Assembly: GCA_037783415.1 (NCBI GenBank)
Contig: JAZGTN010000073.1
Span: forward strand, 1-64,000
Direction: 5' to 3'
Length of the DNA: 64,000 nucleotides
DNA from: Leptasterias polaris
Lineage: Eukaryota; Echinodermata; Asteroidea; Forcipulatida; Asteriidae
A program made the translations under genes and the position numbers. Shown here in pieces: positions 31,979-43,010 of the stretch (positions within the stretch are counted from its first letter, which is position 1; each line of letters begins with the position of its first letter). The notes under the pieces were generated by a model, which worked only from the letters and a program-made list of their open reading frames with translations, was not told the origin of the DNA and ran no database searches.

Positions 31979-33310
31979 TTCTTCGGATGTTGACAAAATA
32001 CACTGCGTTGCCCTCTACGATCGCTAGTACCGTGATCAACTCCATATTGCAAAATCCTCATCGACATGCTGCTGTGTGATTGAGGACGCTATTGCCAAAT
32101 TACAAGAAGACTTCAGTGCACAATAATCAGTGTTTCTAAAAGTTGACGTACAAAACTAGTCAGAAAAAATCCTCATAATTGGGGAATTTTTAAATTCCAC
32201 TTTAGCCTGATTAACAAAATGGTTGGTTAATTTTATTGCTCATGACCTCCTGGTGAAAAGTATATTGCTTACTTTTACCACGTGTCTATTTTGCAGATGA
32301 CTTAATAAGCACAGATGTGAAGTTTTAAAATTGTGAATTCTTCATCCCCAAAGTAACGTAGAAGTGAAGGCTTTCCCGTTCGGGGTAATTTCGTTAACGG
32401 ATATGCAAAGTAAACTAACTTAATCACAACTTCACCAAGGATCGGAGTGAATTATACATTCTTTGCAGTGAGTTCGCTCATGTCTCGTTGCTATTATTAA
32501 CAAATTAAAACTGTTACTAGTGTGTTGTTGTTTTGTTTTATTGGAACACGTACGAGGTACAAACTTCGTGATCATGTAGCGAGATATCTATTACCTTCGA
32601 CCTCATGACGTAGTTGAAAACATCAGACTCTCGTAAAATTCAACAAATTAAGAAAGGGCTCGGGTTCGAACGTGTCTCTAAACGTTGAAACAGCCCATGG
32701 TTATCCACCGTTAATGGTGCAGGCCGCGAGGACACAAACAGACGGACCTTGAGGTTCGACACCATACAAGAACCAGTGCTAATGTTAGTGACATCAGTGA
32801 ATTCTTCACAACTAGTCATGAAAAAGGTTTATTCCTTTTGCATGAGTACGAATTTACAAAATAATTGATGTCAAGGGTCCTGACGCTCGAACAATGAAGA
32901 CAACTTACAAAGTTTAACGTAACTCAAATTTAGCTACTTCGAATTTTGTCACGAATTGCTATAGCTAATTTCTTTCATTGTGCATGGGATTACCTCAAAC
33001 ATTACAAGAATACTACATGTCGGTATAACATCAGTATAAATAGTATAAGATTGGTTAGAAATATTAGTGTCTTGGTTTTACGTACAATTCCAACATGAGA
33101 CCAGGCCCAGGATCGACGGTAATATAAATTAGATGAGGTCAACCAAAATAAACATAGCGGCCACAAACGGCCGCAAAATTGATCGACTTCCATTTAGAGG
33201 TCTTTAGTGAAAGTCAAGTCCGGAATTGACATTTTCCAATGTTTCCCATCTGACATACTATTTACAATTGTAATGCACACAATAATTTCTGTTTCATGTT
33301 GTTTTTACGG
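31979..33310. other. Receptor-block spacer (block 3)
   Basis: It repeats 9802-11306 with small deletions (for example near 32860 and 32900). No gene is seen. Confidence 0.6.
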
Positions 33311-35022
33311 ACATTTTCACTGAAATAATGCAGTTCAAAAATCGCCATGCTTGGGCGTATTGTGATGACAGAAATAATAATAAGGATTTACATCCGGGTC
33401 ATCCTGCTGATGAAGACCGTAGTATCGGTCGAAAGTTACAGGTACGGAAATATTTCTTGTGTAGTGAAATCAAAAGTCAAACATGTAACTGTATCGAATT
33501 ACCAACACAGATGAATTTTCATGCTAACACATTGATTCATAGTTTAAACTTTACACAGAAACACAATCCTGTTTGCTAAAGGTGTAAAAAGAGAACCCAG
33601 AATTGTTACACTCTATTATACATTGTTATCTGAGTTTTTCTCCTGACGACGATTAGAACATACTGATCGAAACATTGAGTTTTTATACACCACCAGTTTT
33701 CTTTTCAGAACAACCACAAATCAGAGAGATTGTTCACATGGTACTAGAATACAATGTTGTCGAACTAAACGTTTCACAGCAAGTTTCTTTTGAGGTACCA
33801 AGTGGTAAACCGATCAAGGCATACCATTACAGCTAACCGACAGTCGATCGTTCGGTCTGGTTTCAACAGGACAAATCCACAGTGCAATCGAATAACAACA
33901 CACACACAAACATGTTAATTAATGTGTAATCTTGAACTAAATGGGACAGTTTTGCAGACAATCAGCGAAAGGACATTGATGACTCAATCATTTTTGGTGA
34001 TATCGGGACAGAATGTCTCGAGAACTAGCAACCCAAAGATGCCGTAGGCCTAAGCTAGATTATGAGAAAAATTACATGTGAATCAGAATCAAGGAGGGGC
34101 TTCAAGGTCAACATGAGTTTTGTGAGGAACTCATTTTCCAATCGGTAAAGGTCCTCATGAAAGCAGGGAAATGTAAGTCTGTAACTCCACGGTAAATGGT
34201 GTAAAATATCATTACGTAAATTATATACTCTTTCAGAGCGAAATTTGAAATATGACGTCATCGGACAGCAAAAACAAGTGGGTATGTACATTCCAGAGGG
34301 GAATTTCTGCACCAGTCGAAAGCTTAAATTCAATGCCGTTTTGTTGATTGAATATAATCAAAATTCAGGGAAGAAAAAAATATATGAACAAACAATATGT
34401 ACAGATTATTAGGCCTATGTATACCATTAATTTGAAATGTGAAGTCATCGAAAAATGTTGGATTTTGACATAAATTGCACTTGAGGTTATCAAACAAAGT
34501 AGTATTTTACATCATTTCAACGTGAGGTTGGAGACTTGTAACCTTTTTCCCATTTTCATAAGGCTCTATCTATTGAAGACTTACTGAATCACAAATAAAA
34601 CTGAATTTTGTCTTTCAGCCCCTTTGATATGCAAGAAAAAATGTAATAGAACCTAATTGTCGCTGATATTATAATAGTAGGAATACTTACTTTAAAATGT
34701 CCATTACGGTTTGTGCAAATCGTCTGCTCAGAGCTATAAGGTACTTCGTGCAATTTGTATGATGGGTTTCATAAAAATGCTTTTGCATAATCGGATAAAA
34801 GCCATTTATTGGTAAATGGAGCCCATTGATCAAAAGTGGTCTTCAAAGTATTTGATGGCCAAAAAAAACATTCATTTTCTAATTAAGTCATTCGTTTCTC
34901 AATTTGTTTTGTTTCCCCTTCAAATTTATACGCATTTTTTATGAAAACACTTTTTGATCATTACGTATATGAAATTACCATTAATGACCTTATAGTTTTG
35001 AGCAGTGGAAATCATCCTTCTT
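33311..35022. other. Exon-like DNA and 3' spacer of block 3
   Basis: The segment repeats 11307-12974. The 83-codon frame at 33328-33579 is identical at the protein level to that at 11324, and the exon-like stretch near 33700-33840 has the same frameshifting extra base. A deletion near 34379 has removed the sequence after the GGGAAGAAAAAAAT motif. No confirmed gene. Confidence 0.4.
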
Positions 35023-36087
35023 TCAGGCGTTAGTCTCACCGGAACCAGACGGAGCAAGCCCCAAGACGGTGCTTTGTGCAGTGTCATTTGCAAGATTGTT
35101 CCTTATCGTCGACCCGTCATTGGTGGTACCCACTTGGTTGCCTGTTGGCCCACCGCAGATCATCTTCCTAGCCTGCTTTTTGAAACGCTCATAGGTGAAA
35201 CAGTAGATCAAGGGGTTGATGCAGACATTCACAACAACGAAAGTGTTGAGCGCTTGGTACATGTTGCTGTTCACGAAGTTGTCGTTCAGCCCAAGATTGT
35301 AGAGGATGTAGTTGATCTCAGCCGGTGTCCAACAGATGACGAAGAAGACGGCCACCAGAAACAGGGTCTTGGTGACGTTCTTATTGGCCTTCGACAGCAT
35401 ATTCCGAGCGTCCTGGTTGTTATCACCCACCCTGGCTTTAGATCGGTTGCGAAGCTCCGAGATGATCTTGCTGTAGGCGAAGATGATGATTCCAATTGGA
35501 ATGAGCAGGTCCTTGACGAAGATGAAGAACCCCCAAATGGCTTGGACTGTGGTGTTGGGCCAGGAGACGTCACATACACCGTTGACTTGGTACGCTAAGA
35601 CGAGGTTATGAACCTCGGACACCCAGCCACATATCCAAGCAGCTGCCATGATCAGCCTCAGTCGACGTGTCGAGAACATGTTCCGGTGTTTGACGGACTG
35701 GCAGGTTGCGAAGTACCGCTCCATCGATATGGCGACCAGGTTGTAAGTCGACGTGATGAGCATACCGTACTGGACCCACTCTGACCACCAGAGATTGCAG
35801 TAGAGCGAGCCGATGAAATTTCCGGGTACAACCGCTGGCGGAGATACCACAAGAAATCGCCGCAGGAGGAACATAAGTGACGACAGGCAATCCACAAGGG
35901 ATTGGTGAATGATCAGCTTATTGGTCGAGGAGCTGAAAACTTTATGATATCTCAACATAACCAGACAGACAAATGCATTGCCCATCAATCCGATTGTGCC
36001 AATGGTTACATTGATATAGAAAGTTGCTTTGCCAGAATTGTCGTTGGGCTCATCAGTTGTATGCGTGACTGACGTAGACGACTCCAT
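35023..36087 (-). CDS. Intronless class A GPCR, copy 3 (mosaic)
   Basis: A 354-residue receptor with all class A marks (ERY, CWTP, NPLIY, disulfide pair). One extra D in the N-terminal tail (TDEPND) is shared in position with copies 4 and 5. From the start to about residue 182 it resembles copy 5: NFIGS, RLRLIM, ICGWVSEVHNLVLAYQ, GVCDVSWPNTT. From about residue 192 on it resembles copies 1 and 2: LLIPIG, RNRSKAR, LNDNFVNSN, TTNDGS, LANDT. The switch lies between about 35500 and 35555. This is what gene conversion or unequal crossing-over inside the coding region would leave. Private changes include K19 and T21 near the N-terminus and T282 in helix 7. It is intact and probably functional. Confidence 0.92.
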   Translation of the reverse strand: MESSTSVTHTTDEPNDNSGKATFYINVTIGTIGLMGNAFVCLVMLRYHKVFSSSTNKLIIHQSLVDCLSSLMFLLRRFLVVSPPAVVPGNFIGSLYCNLWWSEWVQYGMLITSTYNLVAISMERYFATCQSVKHRNMFSTRRLRLIMAAAWICGWVSEVHNLVLAYQVNGVCDVSWPNTTVQAIWGFFIFVKDLLIPIGIIIFAYSKIISELRNRSKARVGDNNQDARNMLSKANKNVTKTLFLVAVFFVICWTPAEINYILYNLGLNDNFVNSNMYQALNTFVVVNVCINPLIYCFTYERFKKQARKMICGGPTGNQVGTTNDGSTIRNNLANDTAQSTVLGLAPSGSGETNA

Positions 36088-36929
36088 TGCAAGTCAAACA
36101 CTGTCAACTTTGCGATGGGGTAAAACATTTCAGTCCAGTTTTAATTCGTGCGTTGCGGTTTTATTCCCAACGGAGACAAGTCCGTTTCACCATGGGAGGT
36201 CACCTGATAACACGTGACTCTCGCGACTGCGTGCTGCAGCGAGAACATTCTTAGTTGTCAGCCATTCGGATTAGACGTTCTATTCGAAACCACTCAATTT
36301 CGAGGACGGCCTCCAGACGGATTGGATTATTTTGAAATGAAACGAGAGTAATACAATTTTATTTGTGCATGTCAGTGGTGATTGCATTTGGGACTCCGAT
36401 TTTCATGTCTTTCTGAAAAAATCCTTGCCATTAGGTTATTTCTAAATTCCACTTTAGCCTGATTAACAAAATGATTGGTTAATTTAATTGATCATGAACT
36501 CCTGGTGAAAAATGTTGTTTACTTTTAACACGTGTCTTTTTTGCAGATGACATTATTAAGCACAGATGTGAAGTTTTAAAATTGTCAGTTCTCCCCAAAA
36601 GTAACGGATTGAAGGCTTTCCCGTTCGGTGTAATTTTGTTAACGATACTCAAACTAACTTAATCTCAACTTCACCAAGGATCTGAGTGAATTAGACATTC
36701 TTTGCAGTGAGTTCGCTCATGTCTCGTCGCTATATTAACAAATTAAAACTGTAGGCCTAGTGTTTTTTTTATATGTTTTATTAGAACACGTACGAGGTTC
36801 AAACTTCTTCGTGATCATATAGTGAGACATCTATTACCTTCGACCTCATGACGTTAGTTGAAAACATCAGACTCTCGTAAAATTCAACAAATTAGGAATA
36901 GGGCTCGGGTCCGAACGTGTCTCTAAACG
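36088..36929. other. 5' flank of receptor copy 3 and spacer
   Basis: The first ~330 bp match other receptor upstream regions. From about 36420 it jumps to the spacer seen at 47610-48090. It ends in CGTGTCTCTAAACG at the edge of a TIR element. Confidence 0.5.
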
Positions 36930-37139
36930 TAGTCTTGGTCCAAGACGTCACTATCCTGTACACGTAACTATCTTATACAATAATACTCGTGATAACCCGA
37001 CAGAGGGCGCGCTTTTCGTTCTTGAATTCATCGGCGCGGCTGACAACTGTAGTAACGTCTTGGATATCTTGTATTAGAGGGTGTGGCCAAGTTATGGTAA
37101 TGAGGCATCAAATCATGTATTATTCATATTAGTGACTGA

Positions 37140-37433
37140 ATGACAAGCTTGTATGACCTGCAAGATGTGAAAGGTCATGAACTCGTGTATGCTGTGCATG
37201 TTGTTGACATCGCGACCGTGCAATCTTGTGTTTTGAGTGATCATGGCTTCTTCGTCGCATTTATCAACGCATTATTAGCAAGTGATTCTGAAATTATTCA
37301 AGCTAAATCATTTGCTTGCAATTTGTCAGGTTTTGAATCTTTGAAGCCACAACAGTTTCAAGCTGTGGATGTGGATCCCCGCGGACGATGTTGTTTTCGT
37401 TTAAAACTACATGAAATTGTCAGGCTATTTTAA
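37140..37433 (+). CDS. Unrecognised 97-codon frame inside TIR element
   Basis: The frame starts MTSLYDLQDVKGHELVYAVH and has no motif I recognise, no signal peptide and no membrane segment. Composition is protein-like, but there is no independent support. It could be a transposon-encoded remnant or chance. Confidence 0.2.
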   Translation: MTSLYDLQDVKGHELVYAVHVVDIATVQSCVLSDHGFFVAFINALLASDSEIIQAKSFACNLSGFESLKPQQFQAVDVDPRGRCCFRLKLHEIVRLF

Positions 37434-38770
37434 AATGTTATTGGCACTAAACCTGCATGAAAGAAGTGTGCAGTATACCAAATCATACCAATTGGCCTGC
37501 TATTAAATTTACACTAAACACCCCCCTCCCCCAAAAGGGCTTTCAAGAATTGAAATGTCCACACAGGACTCGATTTTGATTGTACAGTGTCTGACATGGT
37601 AAACAAACCTTTTGCATGAATTAAGCAAGCTTTTTTGAGAGGGGGTGGTTGTATAATTGTAGATTAAAAAGTGCAGTTAAATATTTCCTCAAGATCCAAT
37701 AAATGAGCTGCGAAGGTCTACCAATGTGTACTGGTGTTTTGATCTGTCTTTTTAAAGCCTTGGTGCATTGCTCCATTGCTTTCAATACAGAGATCCATGA
37801 TTGGTTCAGACCACAATACAAATTTATGCATGTTCACATTAGTATGTGTGCACACCACGTTTGTATATATAGTACTTGGAACATGTGGTACACAATGTTG
37901 AAAACAAAACAGGTTTCCAACCTGGCACCATCTCACTCACTTATCTTATATCATTACACATGCATGAGTCTATAAATATAATGTCTTGTAATTTATTGAA
38001 ACAAGGTCGATCATTCCATGCCAACTCACCTGATTTGTTGGCAGGCATCAAATTTTGATTTTTTGTTGTAACAATCACCATCAACTAGTTTCTACTGTCA
38101 AAAGTATCACTGGCCATTATGCAAATGCATATTAGGTCTTTAAAAACTCAAATTTTGCCTGTGGTGAAATGTACGATTGCTTTCTTATTTCATTTGGTTT
38201 TTAACTTTGTTCATAATTATGTGTGACCTGATAAGGATAGGGCAATCACACATTTTGGGGTATTTGGCAGGGGTCTGAATATTGGGTCCACATGTACAAA
38301 TAACAAAACATGCCTTTTTCGAGTGGAAATTTGACAACGTGGGAAATAAATGACAGATATACTACTTTTTCTAATAATACTTTGTATCCAGTCTACATGT
38401 GTGAAAACAAAAAGGTTGGTTTCTCAACTTCTTCATATAAAAAAAAATTAATATGCCTATTAATGTTTTGAGTGTGTATGCTTGCAATTTGAATTTAGAC
38501 CATTACGCACTGTGGTGGTGATGTGTGATTTATCATTCAAAACTCACAAAAATCACACCCAATGATAATGTTGTTATTATTGTGATTTAACATGAAATTT
38601 TATGTTTTATAAGAAGAACAACTTTAAATTGAAGTCAGCAGCCTTACAGTATACAAACCATGGTCAAATACTGTACGTTCGGGCTTCTACATGTAGTATC
38701 AATCAACACTGTACCACCTCCATGACTGTACACACACAAAGATAAACAACTGACCACAAGCACTGTCTGA

Positions 38771-38935
38771 TAATGCGCGGCCATAGACCATGTTCCCGGG
38801 GCCTATGACCGGCCATTGGGTGCCGGCAGGAGCTCCGCCGCGACCCACAAGCTCCTCCGAGCGCTTAAAACCCTACGTACTTTGCGCTCCACGGCTCTTT
38901 GGGCTGAACGGGCACCCAGGCCAGGCTACCCCCCT
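38771..38935. other. GC-rich island inside TIR element
   Basis: About 165 bp of markedly GC-rich sequence (GCCGGCAGGAGCTCCGCCGC) in an otherwise AT-rich element. Read on the minus strand, GTAGCCTGGCCTGGGTGCC might be a SINE-type promoter box, but this is a guess. Confidence 0.3.
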
Positions 38936-39710
38936 AGCACTACAATAATAGTGGGTTAACATATCACCCATATCTCATTCCCTATCTTACAAAAGAGACA
39001 GAGAGCCTAAAGACTTCATGCAGGCATGGTTTGTACACAGCCAGAAACTTTTTTAGCAGTTATTTTTACAAGTTCAGCTTGAATTTGTGTGGAAATTTGA
39101 ATGACACAATAATCATAGGGGGTCATATCTCAGAAATGTTATAAGGGTTAGGATTCTACAATTATGTGTGTTTATGGCACCCATAGGTTTTTTTAAATTT
39201 CTTTTGCAAGTAACCATGGAGCAGTCTAGTTTATAGCTCCATAAAGTAACCAATCACTCTTGCCGCAAATGATACACCACCGTACCGTGCCGACGACGAA
39301 GCCATGTTTCTTGTTTGGGAAGTTGAACTTGATTTTTAATATAAACGACAATTGTACATGTACATGTGTGAATGTGAAATCCACACACACACGTCGTATA
39401 CACACACACATGCAACAACGTTCCATAGCTAGCTGTACAAACATCAGTTATGAATTCATGATAAAGGTGCAAACTCGATCGTTGATTGGCTCCCCCGGAA
39501 AGTCGGGGGGAAAAATAATGAAACACATAAGCACCCTCATACAAGATATCCAAGACCTTCGGGGAAGCTTTAAATCGAACCGCGGATAGTGACGCCCTCT
39601 GTTGTTTGAATTGATCCATTCCAGTGCAGACTACCAACGCAGCAACGATGGATAGTGACTCATTCCGTTGTTGGAATAGATACACGCGAAGGTCTTGGAA
39701 CCAAGACTAG

Positions 39711-40234
39711 ACTGGGTGCTGCAGCGAGAACATTCTTAATTGTAAGCCATCCGGATTAGACGTTCTATAAACCACTCAATTTCGAGGACGGCTTCCAGAC
39801 GGATTGGATTATTTTGAAATGAAACGAGAGAGTATAATAAAAAAAATTATACAGGTCGGTGGTGATTGCATTTGGGACTCCACTTTTCATGTCGTTCATT
39901 CCAATTATTGTATAAGGTCAAATGAATTATATTTTAAAACCACTCGCCACTGATTTAATCACGCGCGGTACCTACTGTCTACATTGTTTCAAATAAGAAA
40001 ATTCCAGGCAAAAATGACACATACTTATTTTCTAAACGAAACCACGACTACTTTTAAGGCAAAGTAAACCTTCGGTTTTTGGAAGCGTTCGATTGTTTTA
40101 ATCCTATCTAAATGTTTATATATACAATACCCCACCCCCTCTAAGGTTGTCAATTTGTTTGTTTGATGTTTTGGTCATTTGTTTTTACAATCTTCTAAAG
40201 AAAAAAAATGAGCCCCCCCAAAAAAAAAAATTAA
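39711..40234. other. Receptor-upstream DNA without a receptor
   Basis: It matches the upstream flank of the receptors (CTGCAGCGAGAACATTCTTA and following, like 36228-36420), then MITE a left-end sequence at about 40050-40130, then low-complexity C and A runs. The receptor that should lie to the left is absent. It is probably the relic of a deleted copy. Confidence 0.5.
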
Positions 40235-40980
40235 TAATAAAAACTAGACACGTGACATTGCATTTGTGCACAAATGCAGAGCTGTTTCGCTAATAATAAT
40301 ATTTTCAAATTACTGATCTGAATATAAAATTATTATAGTGTGTACATAATAATCAAGTTAATATTACAGTAATATAATAAATACCTTGTGAGATGGAATT
40401 CATTGTCTATAATTATATCTTGTAAAACTGTACCTTTAAGGTAATATAACTTGACAAATGATGACGTCATGATGACGTCAAATTTTTTTCGAAAAAGTTA
40501 TGATGTATCAAGCCTATTAAAAAAAGAATTTTAGCATGTTCCGTTAGTAATATATGACTTAAAGGGGCAAAAAAAGAAAAAATCTCAAAAAATCTTGTGA
40601 TGACGTCATCATGACATCATTACAAGTTTACCAGGAACTTGCCATTATCTAACGACTTGCCAAGTTTCAACGTAATCAGACCTTTACTTTTGGAGATATA
40701 CGACTTCAAAAAGTGCACCTTTAGTGTCACGTCACGTGACCCCTGATGACGTAATCAATCTAAAACTTCATACATTATGTTGGCTGCCTGACGGTCATCA
40801 TGTGTATCAATTTTACTTCGCCACACACATCTTCTCAAAGTGCAATTTGAACAGTTTTCCAACTGCCACTAGAGGGCGCTCTTGTATATTATGACGTCAT
40901 TGGTATTTTTTTTTGAAAGTACATCCTGGCCGCACACTAACATCGTTAAAAGCAACTTCACAACTTTTGCCACTTCGCTC
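40235..40980 (-). mobile_element. TGACGTCA-rich element, inverted partial copy
   Basis: Reverse-oriented relative of 16190-16640. It shares the inverse of AGAGCGCCCTCTAG (near 40873), the TTTTTGAAGTCG block and several GATGACGTCA palindromes (about 40461, 40470, 40601, 40890). It is diverged and truncated at both ends. Confidence 0.55.
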
Positions 40981-41104
40981 ATGTCTCGTCGCTATATTAA
41001 CAAATTAAAACTGTAGTGTGTTGTTGTTTTATTTTATTGGAACACGTACGAGATACAAACTTCGTGATAATTATAGCGAGACATCTATTACCTTCGACCT
41101 CATT
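40981..41104. other. Receptor-block spacer
   Basis: It repeats 10305-10435 and nothing else is seen. Confidence 0.5.
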
Positions 41105-41224
41105 AGCCTTTTTGAGATATGGCGGACACTATAGGAGTACACTGTTTAGTTTGGGTGTATACAGACAAATTTACCCAAACCTTATTGTGTTGTAGCATTG
41201 TGTCCGCCATAACTCAAAAAGGCT
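41105..41224. mobile_element. 120-bp MITE with fold-back ends
   Basis: The arms are AGCCTTTTTGAGATATGGCG at the left and its near-complement at the right. The same spacer without the element is seen at about 10432, 36847, 48012 and 58150 (CCTCATGACG), so the insertion is unique to this block. Confidence 0.75.
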
Positions 41225-42682
41225 GATGACGTAGTTGAAAACATCAGACTCTTGTAAAATTCAACAAATAGGCTGTGCAAGTCTCGCACGCATTCGAACT
41301 TCCGGGACCATAGTGGTCCCAACCATATGGAGTTTTACGTGGGCGAGATTTTGTTTCGTAAATCATTTTAGTTTAACGTAGTTTATGACCTTGAAAATTA
41401 TACATGTTGTTGAGAATGTATACTAAGTGATAACAAAATATGAAAGTGAAACCAATTCAACAACTAAACGAAGAAAACCCGAGAATTTAACTTGACCTCA
41501 GCTTCCGGTTATTGCAAAAAATTAAGAATTTTGTGCTCGCCTCCGATCATAAAACTTCTGTAAACGCTTTTTTTGGATGAGCGAATATGATCGCCAGATG
41601 CTGTAATTGCAAAGCGAATCCTTTTCATTGCAGTATATGGTTGTTGAGGCGTCAGCATCTTCTTTAAACTACGATACGGGTCAATTTAAAACCCGTTTGA
41701 CCATCACAAATCCGCGTAAGGGGTTTCTAAAAGGTTAACATCAAAAAAGCATCCTTGTCCCAGAGTTTTATTTTTTGTTCAATAATAATTAGTATAATTT
41801 TGTGTATTTTTTTCAAAAGCTAAAACTAATTTCACAAAACTGTAATGATTTATTTTTGTTGTTCAGATTTTGTCATGAGATATAATTTAAAACAAAGATT
41901 TGATTTCAGAAATAAAAATGTTCTTCGTTTGACGTGTTTTCTCGTTCGGATACGCGCGAGACTTGCACAGTCTAGGAAAGGGCTCGGGTCCGAGCGCGTC
42001 AAACAGCCAATGGTTATCCACCGTTAATTGGTGCAGGCCGCGAGGACACAAACAAATGGACCTTGAGGTTCGACACCATACAAGAACCAGTGCGAAGTTA
42101 GTTACATCAGTGAATTCTTCACAACTATTCATGAAAAGGGTTTATTCCCTTTTTGCACGAGTACGAATTTACGAAAAAAATTGATGCTGTGTTTACTTGA
42201 TTGAACTTGGCGACCTCACATAAAAGACCATAAATTATTAGATAATTACAAAACAACTGAAAAGCTAAAGTTCCTATTTAAATTTAGCTACTTCGAATTT
42301 TGTCACAAATTGCTATAGTGGTTTCATTGTGCATGGGATTACCTCAAACATTACAAGAATACTACATGTCGGTATAACATCAATATAAATAGTATAAGAT
42401 TGGTTAGGAATATTATCTACAGACTATAAAGTATAAGTGTCTTGGTTTTACGTACAATTCAAACATAAGACCAGGCCCAGGATTGACGGTAATATAAAAT
42501 AGATGAGGTCAGCCAAATTGCACATAGCGGCCACAAACGGCCGCAAAATTGATCGACTTCCATTCAGAGGTCTTTAGTTAAAGTCAAGTCCGGAATTGAC
42601 ATTTTCCAATGTTTCCCATCTGACATACTATTTACAATTGTAACGCAAAACATAATTTCTGTTTCATGTTGTTTTTATGGAC
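41225..42682. other. Receptor-block spacer (block 4)
   Basis: 41225-41275 and 41960-42682 repeat 10436-11306. Between them about 41280-41950 holds unique AT-rich sequence with no recognised gene or transposon end. Confidence 0.5.
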
Positions 42683-43010
42683 ATTTTCACAGAAATAATG
42701 CAGTTCAAAAATCGCCATGCTTGGGCGTATTGTGATGACAGAAATAATAATAGGGATTTACATCCGGGTCATCCTGCTGATGAAGACCGTTAGTGGGCCC
42801 CTATCGGTCGAAAGTTACAGGTACGGAAATATTTCCTCTGCAGTGAAATCAAAAGTTAAACATGTAACTGTATCGAATTACCAACACAGATGACTTTGCT
42901 AACATTATTGATTCATAGTTTAAAGTTAACACAGAACAGTCCTGTTTGCTAAAGGTGTAAATAGAGAACCCAGAATTGTTACACTCTATTACAATGTTAT
43001 CTGAACGTAC
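42683..43010. other. Conserved exon-like DNA (block 4), frame-disrupted
   Basis: It is the counterpart of 11307-11630. Here the frame from the conserved ATG meets a stop at about 42793 after insertion of GTTAGTGGGCCCC-like bases. This argues against coding. Confidence 0.35.

Larger units (their letters stand above)
36930..39710. mobile_element. 2.8-kb DNA transposon with TA-flanked inverted ends
   Basis: The ends read TAGTCTTGGTCCAAGACG at the left and, inverted, TAGTCTTGGTTCCAAGACC at the right. A second inverted pair lies inside: GTCTTGGATATCTTGTAT near 37053 and its complement near 39540. The outer TA may be the target duplication. A 97-codon frame at 37140-37433 is unrecognised. No transposase motif is seen. 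The flanks do not rejoin into one ancestral sequence: spacer is on the left and receptor-upstream DNA on the right, so the element sits on a block junction. Confidence 0.6.
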
